Under the pieces are notes generated by a model. The model ran no database searches. It saw only the letters and a program-made list of their open reading frames with translations, and was not told the DNA's origin. A DNA stretch of 64,000 nt from contig QANZ01038692.1 of the NCBI GenBank assembly GCA_003254925.1, positions 37,922-101,921 of the forward strand. The letters run 5' to 3'. The translations under genes were made by a program, and so were the position numbers. The DNA is from Chamaecrista fasciculata. Lineage: Eukaryota > Streptophyta > Magnoliopsida > Fabales > Fabaceae. Below are positions 25,901 through 37,574 of the stretch, one piece after another. The stretch's first letter is position 1, and every line of letters begins with the position of its first letter.

Positions 25901-27954
25901 GAGCAAACCTCCTTTTTGGTCCCTCAATTGTTACTGAGTCGAGGAATCGGTCCCTCAATTGTGGGAAACTACAACTCAGTCCCTCAATTGTACAATTCCG
26001 TTTACGTTTTGGTCCCTCACGTCTGGTCCGTTAGTGATAGAGGTGTTAAGTGATGACGTGTCACCGTTATCTGCTTAGGTGGCCGTTAAATGCTTAGTTG
26101 AGGGACCAAATCCTCGACTCAGTAACAATTGAGGGACCAAAAAGGGGGTTTGCTCAAATTAGTATCCAACTCATTTCCACTTGACACCTTATTAAAACTA
26201 CTCTCTTGCAATTTGGTCCCAAAACCCCTAAATCCCCTAAAACTTTTTTTTAATCCTCTTATTCATCTTTTTCATCTTCTTCATTCATTTTAGTCCCAAA
26301 TGCTAAAAATAAAATTGTAAAGTATCCCAAAACCCTTCCAAACATTCCAATTTAGTCCTTAAATGTATTAAAAACCCTAAAACTTAAGCCCCAAACTCTA
26401 AACCCTAAAATCTTAAACTCTAAACCCTAAAACCCTAAATTCCTAAAATTGTAAAGTGTCCCAAAACTCTTCCAAACATTCCAATTTAGTCCTTAAAAGT
26501 ATTAAAAACCCTAAAATCCTAAACTCTAAAACCCTAAACCCTAAAATCTAAAACCCTAAACCCCTAAACCCTAAATCCTAAACCCCTAAAAAAACTACTG
26601 TCTTGCAATTTGGTCCCTAAATCCTACTTTCCTCTTCATCTTTCATCATCTTTCATCATCTTCATCTTCTCATCCACTCCAAACCCCAAACCACAAAACC
26701 CTAAAACTACACAACCAGAAATCACCAAAGATTACACAAGTTTCATCAATTCATCAATTCTTGATTAAAAAAAAATTAGTTCATCATCAGTTCATATCAT
26801 CATCATCATCATTCATCAGTTCATCATTCAAAAATTTAAAAAAAAAATCAGTTCATCATCAGTTCATATCATCATCATCATCATCATTCATCAGCCGAAA
26901 AGCTCTCGTGGCAGCGAAGGAAGGAATCGAGAAGCTTAGAGACTCATGAGAGAGAAAGCAAGTCGCGACAGAGTGAACATGTGGCGTCATTGAGCTTTCC
27001 ATGGAGTGAACTTGATGGTCGCGACAGAGACTCAAAAGCGAACGGCCGAAATGGGTAAACGACGACGGCGACGACGAGTTTTCATCATCAGTCGCAGGCA
27101 TTCTCTCGGAATTTCTTCAAAATCGAAAGAAACCCCAAACTTTCTCCCCCAATTCAAATTCGAACCCTAAGAAATGAATGAATGTATCTCGCGACGCCCA
27201 AAATGTTTGTGAACTTGAAATCAAACCCAGAAATTGAAGAATCGAGCGAGAGAATGTTTAAGGATTTGAAGAATCGAGCCATTTTGATGTTTGAGGATTT
27301 GGTTGAAGCAGTTGGATCGGCGGTGAGGAATGAAAGATGAGAGAGGAATGAGGATGAAGATGAAGAAATTAGGGTTCAAGGACTAAAATGTTTTTTTTAA
27401 TTATGATTTAATAAATTGAGAATAATGGGATAAAATGAATGAACTCAATGTAGATTTTTTTTAGGGTTTAGGGTTTTAGGGTTTTTAATACATTTAAGGA
27501 CTAAATTTGAATGTTTGGAAAGGTTTTGGGATACTTTACAATTTTATTTTTAGGATTTGGGACTAAAATGAATGAAGAAGATGAAAAAGATGAAGAAGAG
27601 GATTAAAAAAAGTTTTAGGGGATTTAGGGGTTTTGGGACCAAATTGCAAGAGAATAGTTTGAATGAGGTGTCAAGTGTAAATGAGTTGGATAATAATTTG
27701 AGCAAACCCCCTTTTTGGTCCCTCAATTGTTACTGAGTCGAGGATTTGGTCCCTCAACTAAGCATTTAACGGCCACCTAAGCAAATAACGGTGACACGTC
27801 ATCATTTAACACCTCTATCACTAACGGACCAGACGTGAGGGACCAAAACATAAACGGGATTGTACAATTGAGGGACTGAGTTGTAGTTTCCCACAATTAA
27901 GGGACCGATTCCTCGACTCAGTAACAATTGAGGGACCAAAAAGGGAGTTTGCTC
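25901..27954. mobile_element. Nested-palindrome Mutator-like element, 2,054 bp, perfect 9 bp TSD
   Basis: It is bordered on both sides by TATGAATAT (25892-25900 and 27955-27963). The outer ends are GAGCAAACC and its inverse. Each end is itself a palindromic unit of about 253 bp (25901-26153 and about 27702-27954), with arms made of 'ggtccctcaattgttactga'. Inside these, longer arms continue inverted ('ccaactcatttccacttgac', 'tttagtcccaaatgctaaaa', AAACCCTAAA words) to about 26600 and 27400. The core (26640-27330) is more GC-rich and has a minus-strand ORF (27101-26859) that I do not recognise; it may be captured host sequence. No transposase is visible. Confidence 0.85.
26390..26595. repeat. 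Interstitial telomere-like AAACCCTAAA repeats
   Basis: Imperfect runs of AAACCCTAAA lie inside the left arm of the nested-palindrome element, with inverse copies (TTTAGGGTTTAGGG) at 27460-27490. They belong to the element and are not a chromosome end. Confidence 0.7.
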
Positions 27955-27963
27955 TATGAATAT

Positions 27964-28690
27964 TAATATTACACTAACGACATTAAGAGGTAGAGAACTC
28001 AATAATCACCACCATGAATGGACATGCATGGACAGATGCTTTTACGGTTTTACCATCCACCAACCTTATGATATTTAAAGTAATATTTCAATCATAGCTT
28101 TGACTTATTAATAATAATGATAATGCAAACTTTTATTTGTCAGAACTGTCATACTCTGATGAAAAAAGCTACACGAAACACACAATACAACTTGAAAATA
28201 ATAAGTTTGTTCTTCTATTAAGCACTAGAACAAGAAAAAAAAAAGTAACAAATTTTAAGTTATAGAAAGTGAAGATTTGCAACTCAAATCAATAGAAATA
28301 CATTTAAAATAAAATGATGATTATAAGAGAATTCTGGAAGGCAACTCACCTTATTATCTTCAATAAGAAAATTTAAAGTCATTTTCAGTTCGGTCTGCTC
28401 AAGTTACAAATTCAAATCTTGTCGGATGAAATTTGATTTGTAAATCTTCACTTTGAGGAAGTTTCATTCAAGTGTAACTTGAGTATATGTAAATTCTCTC
28501 TCTAACTATTAGTGAGGCTCACATTTTTCTCTTTAACTCTCTTTTTCTTTCTCTAAATTGCAGTATATTTGCATGGCAGAGGATCCAAATCCCACAATAC
28601 AACTTGAAAATAATAAGTTTGTTCTTCTATTAAGCACTAATACAAGAAAAAAAAAGGTAACACATTTTAAGGAAGTCTCAACGTGATCTT
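27964..28690. other. Intergenic, left shoulder of the tandem array
   Basis: From about 28340 the sequence ('tttgaggaagtttcattcaa') resembles the retroposon at 34.6-35.4 kb. 'acttgaaaataataagtttg' is duplicated at 28191 and 28603. No gene seen. Confidence 0.45.
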
Positions 28691-31600
28691 CTCTTTGATT
28701 AGTTCAAATTTCGGAGTCACATGATGAAAAAATAAATAAATCTTCAAAGACAAAATACTCTCTCACTAGTCACTACATAAAGAAGAAAACTTTTATCTAA
28801 AGAAGAAACGTTCAAAGAGGAGAAAAACTAAAACAAGAAAAAAAGGAGAGAGGAAGACAACCCCTCCCAAATACAACATTGGTGAATAATAATGCAACTT
28901 AACTAGCCAAATTGACCTTATGCTATACAAGATGCAGATAGGGGTGTAAAATTACCGGGGCCGACCCGACCCGGGGTACACCCATTTAAAAACTATATAT
29001 ATATATATATATATATTAAAATAAACTTAATATTCACAAAGTATAAGTATTTTGATCATTTATACACTTTAACATGCTTAAATAATACATGGGCACTCTT
29101 TAATCTGCATTACATTCTATAGCATCGTCAAAAACTATTATTAATTTAATCTGTATATTTGGGTCAGAACCACTATACAAAAACTGAGTTAGTTCCAATA
29201 ACTGTACATAAACTCACTTAGTATCAATAACTATACAGAAACTCAGTTAAAATCAATATTTAGACTATCAAAATCATTACAAATTCCTCATAATTAATCA
29301 TTATAGTTAGTATTAATATTTAGACTATCATACTATCAGTACCATGGGTCAGAACTCCTCTCTCCTCCCTACCACCATTTCTTCACAATCACATACCATA
29401 TAACAAACTTAGTTACATATGATGAAAAAATGAATAAATCTTGAAAGACAAAATACTCTCTCACTAATCACTACATAAAGAAGAAAACTTTTATCTAAAG
29501 AAAAATCGTTCAAAGAGGAGAAAAAGTAGAACAAGAAAAAAAAAAGAGAGGAAGACAACCACTCCCAAATACAACACTAGTGAATAATAATGCAACTTAA
29601 CTAGCCAAACTGACCTTATATTATATAAGATACAGATCGGGGTGTACAAGACTCGAGCCAACCTGACCCGGGGTACACCCATTTTTTTAAAAAAATAGAT
29701 TATTTTTTAATGAAAAACTTAATATTCACAAAGTATAAGTATTTTGATCATTTATACACTCTAACTTGCTTAAATAATACATGGGCACTCTTTAATCTGC
29801 ATTACATTCTATAGCATCGTCAAGCACTATTGTTAATTTAATCTGCATATTTGGGTCAGAACCACTGTACAAAAACTCAGTTAGTATCAATAACTGTACA
29901 GAAATTCAGTTAGTATCAATAACTGTACGAAAACTCAGTTCGAATCAATATATAGACTATCAAAATCATTACAAACTTCTCATAATCATTACAGTTAGTA
30001 TTAATATTTAGACTATCAAACTATCAGTACCATGGGTCAGAACTTCTCTCTCCTCCCTACCACCAATTTCTCACAATCACATACTATATAACAAACTCAG
30101 TTACATATGATGAAAAAATGAAAAATTTTTCAAAGACAAAATACTCTCTCACTAGTCACTACATAAAGAAGAAAACTTTTATCTAAAGAAGAAACGTTCA
30201 AAGAGGAGAAAAACTAGAACAAGAAAAAAAAAAAAGAGGAAGACAACCATTCCAAAATACAACACTAGTGAATAATAATGCAACTTAACTAGCCAAATTG
30301 ACCTTATGCTATATAAGATGCAGATAAGGGTGTACAAGACCCGGGCCAACCCGACCCAGGGTACACCAATTTTTTTTTTTTCAAAAAAATATATATTTTT
30401 TTAAAGAAAAACTTAATATTTACAAATTAAAGTATAAGTATTTTGATCATTTATACACTCTAACTTGCTTAAATAATACATGGGCACTCTTTAATCTACA
30501 TTACATTCTATAGCATTATCAAGCACTATATTGTTAATTTAATCTGCATATTCGGGTTAGAACCACTGTACAAAAACTCAGTTAGAATCAATATTTAGAC
30601 TATCAAAATCATTAAAATATCTTCATAATCATTACAGTTAGTATTAATATTTAGACTATTAAACAATCACTACCATGGGTCAGAACTCCTCTCTCCTCCC
30701 TATCACCATTTTCTCACAATCACATACCATATAACAAACTCAGTTACATATGATGAAAAAATGAATAAATCTTTAAAGAAAAAATACTCTCTCACTAGTC
30801 ACTACATAAAGAAGAAAACTTAAATCTATAGAAGGAACATTCAAAGAGGAGAAAAACTAGAACAAGAAAAAAAAAAGAAAAAAAAAAGAGGAAGAAAAAC
30901 CTCCCAAATACAACAATGATGAATAATAATGCAACCTAACTACCCAAATTGAACAAATGCTAGCTATATAAGATGCAAATAGGGGTGTACAAGACCCGGG
31001 CAGACCCGACTCAGGGTACACCCATTTTAAAATATATATATATATATTTAAAAAAGCTTAATATTCACAAAGTATAAGTATTTTGATCATTTATACACTC
31101 TAACTTTCTTAAATAATACATGGACACTCTTTAATCTGCATTACATTCTATAGCATCGTCAAGCACTATTGTTAATTTAATCTGCATATTTGGGTCAGAA
31201 CCACTATACAAAAACTCAGTTAGTATCAATAACTGTACAGAAACTCAGTTAGAATCAATATATAGACTATCAAAATCATTAGAAACTCCTCATAATTAAT
31301 CATTAGAATTAGTATTAATATTTAAACTATCAGTACCATGGGTCAGAACTCCTTTCTCCTCCCTACCACCAATTTCTCACAATCACATACCATATAACAA
31401 ACTCAGTTATATATGATGAAAAAATGAATTAATCTTCAATAACAAAATACTCTCTCACTAGTCACTATATAAAGAAGAAAACTTTCATCTAAAGAAGGAA
31501 CGTTCAAAGAGGAGAAAAAGGAGAACAAGAAAAAAAAAAAAGAGAGGAAGACTACCCCTCTGAAATACAACACTGGTGAATAATAATGCAACTTAACATG

Positions 31601-32530
31601 CCAAATTGACCTTATGCTATATATGATGCAGATATGGGTGTACAAGATCCGGGCCGACCAGAACTGGGGTACACCCATTTTAAAATATATCTAAGTATTT
31701 TAATCATTTATACACTCTAACTTGCTTAAATAATACATGGGCACTCTTTAATCTGCATTACATTCTATAGCATCGTCAAGCACTATTGTTAATTTAATCT
31801 CATATTTGGGTCAGAACCACTGTACAAAAACTCAGTTAGTATCAATAATTGTACATAAACTCTGTTAGTATCAATAACTATACAGAAACTCAGTTAGAAC
31901 CAATATTTAGACTATCAAAATCATTACAAACTCCTCATAATCATTACAGTTAGTATTAATATTTAGACTATCAGACTATCAGTACCATTGGTCAGAACTT
32001 CTCTCTTCTCCCTACCGCCATTTTCTCACAATCACATACCATATAACAAACTCAGTTACATATGATGAAAAAATGAATAAATCTTCAAAGACATAATACT
32101 CTCTGACTAGTCACTACATGAAGAAGAAAACTTTTATCTAAAGAAGGAACGTTCAAAGAGGGGAAAAACTAGAACAAGAAAAAAAAAAAAAAGAGAGGAA
32201 GACAACCCCTCCAAACCTCCAAATAGAACACTAGTGAATAATAATGCAACTTAACTAGCCAAATTGACCTTATGCTATATAAGATGCAGATAGGGGTGCA
32301 CAAGACCCGGGCCGACTCGACCTGAGGTACACCCATTTTAAATATATATATATATAAATTTCTTTTTTAAAAAAACTTAATATTCACAAAGTACAAGTAT
32401 TTTGATTATTTGTACACTCTAATTTGCTTAATTAATACATGGGCACTCTTTAATCTGCATTACATTCTATAACATTGTCAAGCACTATTGTTAATTTAAT
32501 CTGCATATTTGGGTCAGAACTATTGTAGAA
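28690..32530. repeat. Tandem array of 650-700 bp units, about 5.5 copies
   Basis: Landmarks recur in the same order. A 'gggtgtacaagacccgggcc'-type block starts near 28940, 29640, 30329, 30984, 31637 and 32295, so the spacing is about 700, 690, 655, 653 and 658. Each unit then has 'tacatgggcactctttaatc', 'catattcgggtcagaacc'-type text, runs of 'caaaaactcagttagtatca', 'accatgggtcagaactcctc', 'atactctctcactagtcact' and an A-rich tract. Copies differ by point changes and by the number of inner 'ctcagtta' repeats. No long ORF. The 'gtgtac..ccgggc' block resembles hAT MITE ends, and the CTCTC/AAGAAG part resembles the retroposon at 35.2 kb. Confidence 0.85.
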
Positions 32531-33732
32531 AAATTGGTATTCAATGGGTGCGAGTTTTTTTTTACAGGTGGATTTAGATGGGTACCCTAAATACTGTCCA
32601 AATGTCCATCTCTAGATTTTTATTCTCTTGACTACAAACTCTTTTATTAAGACATGTATGAGAGAAAAATATTTTATTTTAACTGTCTAAGTTATAAATA
32701 ACGACATAAACAAAACAAAATCACATTTTGGAGTAAAAGTATAACAAAATGAAAGTTTAATGTCCAAAATATAACCAATAAAGTAGTTTAGAAATATATT
32801 AATACTTATTTATATTCCATTTTTAACGAGTTATTGATTGGCCCAAAAAGAATCTGAGGGTGATTAGGACACTACATTTATTTATATTTCTTAGCTACCC
32901 TACTTGGTCCAAGTCCACACTTTATCTTAGCCTAAAGTCCAACAAACTCGAAGCTCGGCCTAAAGTTTAGGCACCAATGAAGATCACTCTGATCGTTTGG
33001 GCTTCATTTTCGCTACAAGGCATGGAATAGTGTATTTGTCCGACTATTTAATTAAACAAAATGTATTTCTTTACCAAAAAAATAATGAAGAAAAATCGTG
33101 TATTATTCACGACATCAACGATAATAATGATAGCATAGGCTTTGCTTTTATATGAACAAGGAGGTTTAACATAAATCTTATCTAATGGAATCCACTGAAT
33201 CGATAACTATGCGATTGATATTTCAATTTGGCTTATACTGTGTCATTGTGTGACATGACTCATGAGCATCAACTTCACCAAATATTTAAAATTTGTTGCT
33301 CATACTATGCAAATACACATAATTAATTAATAAGTCAAAGTGCAAAATTTTGGCACTCTTTATCTTTTAGCTTAGGTAGTTATAAATCAATTGATTATCT
33401 TTTGTTTTTGTTTTTGTTTTTTATATTTTTATAAAAGGTTTTACCGTAAGTCTTATTTATATTTTTGTTTCTCTCTCTATTAACACTGACATGAAATGCT
33501 GAAATGAAGGACTAAAGATATGTTAGTTATCAAATAAGATTAAAAAGACAAAAAAGGATTGATTTGCAAATATACTTAATATGTTCATCTTTCTATCGAT
33601 TCCCAGATCCATCTTAACCTATGCAACTATTGTTGCGGCCAACGATAGAGTCATATAAAAGATTACTCATACATTTGGTTCATTCAGAGCTTTTAATTTG
33701 CTCACATACACACACACACACACGAGCTTTAA
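32531..33732. other. Gene-free intergenic DNA
   Basis: AT-rich DNA with a short CA microsatellite (33706-33723) and no supportable gene. Confidence 0.5.
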
Positions 33733-34012
33733 GGGTTTGTTTGGATACTAGAAAGGTGAGAGAGGGGAAGAGATCGGAAGAGGAGGAGAGGGAAAAGAGT
33801 GGAGAGGGAGAGGGGGGAAGTTCTTCCCTTTGTTTGGAGAAGTAGCTCCTCCTCCAAAATACTCTAATTTTGGATATTTATAATTTGTGAAAGAAGGAGA
33901 AGGAAGAGGGACTATAAGTTAATCCTGCAATTTCTTCCCATCCAATCTTCAAGTTTCTAAACAAAGAGGGCCTCTCATTCCTTTCTTCAGTATCCTCAAT
34001 CCAAACAAACCC
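33733..34012. mobile_element. Tourist/Harbinger-type MITE, TAA target
   Basis: The ends GGGTTTGTTTGGATACT and (reversed) GGGTTTGTTTGGATTGAGG are flanked by TAA at 33730-33732 and 34013-34015. The 280 bp body is purine-rich (GAGAGGGGAAG) in the left half. The 3 bp TAA/TTA target and GGGTTTGTTTGGA-like ends are typical of PIF/Harbinger MITEs. Confidence 0.75.
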
Positions 34013-34590
34013 TAAATGAATAGTATTATTACAAAATTAAATATTATGAATCAATGGCTAATTAAAAGAATATAGAAACTAAATTATAAATTTAAATAAG
34101 TCATAGGGATAAAATAATATATTTACTTTAGAGAAATATAAACAGTTATAATTATTAAAAGAAAGTGTTAGTGCTAAGCAATCAAACTTGTCATCAGCAA
34201 AACTAGTAGTGTACAATAGGAACTAGGCATTTCCACCCGAAAATTCTAGTGAGGAAGAGAGGTACCAACATGTGTTTCATCAAGTTTCAACAAAAAGAAA
34301 TTGACCAAGCATTTACAAAAAACTTAAAATAACTAGTATAGATAAAATGTTTAATAAATATTTATCAGAAAATTACAAAAAAGAAAAGAAAAAAGTCTCA
34401 GGAAAAAGAACGGCCAATTTAGCCACCTTTTAGCTTTACCTTTTCCTCCTTTGTTTTGTTTTCCTCCTTTCCTGATCAAGTCGCTGTGGAAAACCAATAT
34501 TAATATTGGTTTATTCAATTTATGGGCTACATTGAGAAATCACTATAACTTTGTTTACTATATGATAATATAATAAGACATACTATTCTT

Positions 34591-35385
34591 TTTTTTTTTT
34601 GTCAGAAATATTTCATTCATCAGAAAGATGGCACAAAGGCCATACAACATCATGGAGACCAAGTAAGGCACATATCTAACAATTTAACCCTGACCTGACG
34701 CTCCACAGAAGAGTACAATAGAAGTACAAGAGATGGGGAGGGGAAGGAGCTCTACCAAGGGAAACAACAAATCTCAAACACACAGCCCTTAAGCTCCAGG
34801 AACCCTAACGCCACTACAAGGACGCCCTAAGGCCCGGCAACACATCGGGTGGAGGCACCTCCGGCAAACACGACAAGAACTACCAAAAATAGAAAAAAGG
34901 CAACACACCTTCCAGATCTAGCCTAAAAACTAAAAGATTTACAACCCAGCTCAACATAAATACAACATTTACATAAAAAATGACTAGAACACTCAAGGCA
35001 ACACACCTTGTCATCCTCTTTGAGGAAGTTTCAAGCCATCTCCTCTTTGATAAGCTTAAGTTGTAACTCCAGATCTGAAATCCCCTTCTCGTGAGGAAGC
35101 TTCAACGCCATCTATTCTCTGATTAACTCAAGTAGCAGATCCAGATCCAGATTTGATGAAAAGGGGAGTAAATCTTAGACAAAAAACTCACTCTCACTAT
35201 AGAGAGGAGAATACCTTCACATAAAGAAGAAAGGAAAACTCCTACTAAGAAAAGGAGAAGAACATGAAAAAAGATGGAGAAAGGAGGGGTTGTGGGCGGC
35301 AACCCCTCCCAAACTTTAGTAATGGGAGAGGAAACCCTAGAGAGAAGCTAGAGAAAGACGCTAAAGAGAGAAAGACGCTATATGT
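34591..35385 (-). mobile_element. Poly-A retroposon (LINE-type fragment), minus strand
   Basis: The plus strand starts with a T run (34589-34601), the poly-A tail of a minus-strand insertion. Just upstream of that tail, on the minus strand, is 'gatgaatgaaatatttctga', a typical 3' end of plant LINE or related transcripts. 'acatactattctttt' at the left and 'atatgttattctttt' at the right match at 12 of 15 bases, a possible old TSD. No reverse transcriptase is present, so this is a truncated or non-autonomous copy. A short 5' ORF at about 35113-35030 (MALKLPHEKG...) stops after about 26 codons. Confidence 0.6.
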
Positions 35386-37574
35386 TATTCTTTTCAAAAA
35401 AAAGAAAACTTGAAAATTAAAAGCAAGACACGACAAGTCATAGTCAAGAGATTAGAAATACCCCTTTTTTGCATTTCATTTCACCCATCGTTCCTGGAAC
35501 AACACATAACAAGTGTTAGAGAAAGAGACATGAGAGTTGGTCCCCACTATATACAACCAAAGTTTTATGAATGGACTACGTAGAGATAATTATTTTTTTT
35601 TAAAAAAAAAATATGATGTTCTTCAGGTGAAAAAAACATGATATTCGAATTTAAAAGTGCGAGAAATACTTTATTAATAAAGATAAGACATATGATAATT
35701 CATAATTACCAAAACAGAAAATATTATAAAGTTAGAATTGTTAAACTTTTAATACAAAAATGTCAGTTCAAAAATAATTTAGAATTAGTGATGTCAATTT
35801 TGACAAATATATAAGATATTTGTTCAAATTTATCTGTTAAAAATATTCAAAATTTGTCAAAAGTATTTGTTATGATGTTAATAATAAAAATAAAATAAAT
35901 AAAAATGAGAACAAATATATATATTTTTTCAAGATCCAACTAATCTGTATCAATTTAAAATATTAAGTATCAAATACTCTATAATATAAATGTTTAATTA
36001 TTTCAAATATAGATATTTCAAATATTAAGTATCAAATACTCTATAATATAAATGTTTAATTATTATAAACATTTTTTGTTAATGAAAATGTTCTTCTCAA
36101 AATCGATATATCAACTATCAAGTAATCATTATTTTGTCCCAACTTTAATTTCTATTTATGTTATTATATAACTAGGTTTAATAATATATTTAAAATATAA
36201 TTTTTATTTTTCAATTTTCGGTTTCCTTTGTTAGATAGTTTGTAATATGGAGATGAAAAGAAATCTCATATTGGGCAATTCAAAAAGTACTTGACACTAT
36301 ATATTATAAAATTTATTTTTGAAACAAAGCAAGAGATTAAAATAGATTGACATGTCTGTTGGAAGTACTCTTTTACATAAACAGATACGTCTGTTAATGA
36401 TACATTTTCATACTCTATAAATTAAACAGGGTACTGTTGTATCCTGAGAGAGATATATTGTGGATAATCTTATAGCACAGACATAATCTCTTAAAAGAAA
36501 GTGTATTACTCACGCCTCAAAACCTACAATTCTCTTCTTACCATACTCTGTTTTTCAACATTCCTAAAGTATCTCCCAGCCCGACAGGCCAATGACTAAT
36601 TCTCCGCGGAATTTTCAATTTTATTTTGGAAAAGATATGTTTATTTTGTTTTAAAAGTTTACAATAATTTAAAACAAAAAAAATATTTTTTAAATATATT
36701 ATTATACTCATAAAAATAAATTGACACATCCTACCAAATTAGATGTAATTTATTTTAATCCATAGTTGTTAAATATTAAAAAAGTAAGTACATACGCATT
36801 TTATACTTTAATAGGTAAAAATACTATTGATATCTTTAAATATGCAATCATTTTATGTTATACTCTTACAAAAAATTTAAATCAATTGTACTTTTAAAGT
36901 ATGGAATCGATTTCAGTTATGTCTCCAATTTTTTTTATTTAATTATACTCCTAATATTTTATATTTGAATCAATTATACCACTAAATACCTCTCAATTTG
37001 GGGTTACAATTGACATAAAAAAAGATTGATGGTAATTGATATAAAAAAGGAAAGATTGAGAGGTATAATTGACATAAAAAAATTTTTAGAAGTATAATTG
37101 AAACTGACTCGATATTTTGAGAGTATAATTAACTAAAAAAATTTAAAAATAAAATTGAAAATGACCACACGATATCAGAATATTTTGCCATTTTATTTTA
37201 AACTTAATATTTTCAAATATGAATATCTCATTACTTTTCAAAAAAAAAAAAAACAAAATTCATTGCCCTGGCCCCTAGCAATTGAAAATGGATTACATGG
37301 AGAAGAATCACAAATCAATCATTTTGAAGGCCCTCCAAATCCAATGACCAACATCACACGCAATCCCTAATAGCGCGTCACTGATCATAATCATAATAAG
37401 CGTGAACCCCCCACGCTAATCTCGCCATCGTCGGTGACTTGATCGTGACCATCTCACGCGCCTTCTCCATTTGACGGGTTCATTCTTCTCTCAAAGTACC
37501 TCTATTTGTACTTTCGCTTCGTTCCTCACACCCCTCTATACCCTACCCTACTTCTCCGATTGATTCCCCCAATA
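35386..37574. other. Intergenic and SKIP2 promoter
   Basis: AT-rich DNA. A direct repeat of 'tattaagtatcaaatactct' lies at 35960 and 36022. An inverted-repeat element related to 17425 lies at about 36815-37165. The 37380-37574 stretch is more GC-rich and is the likely promoter and leader of the F-box gene. Confidence 0.5.

Noticed and set aside
26390..26595. Telomere-like repeats as a chromosome end or fusion site
   Set aside because: The words are imperfect, occur as inverted copies in the arms of a mobile element, and recur in a second element at 45.6 kb.
28690..32530. CRISPR-like or direct-repeat array
   Set aside because: Units are 650-700 bp of AT-rich repeat without short spacers; this is eukaryotic satellite-type DNA.
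37506..37574. Upstream extension of the F-box protein
   Set aside because: It has no ATG; the ATG at 37575 gives the expected MGQ start and family length.
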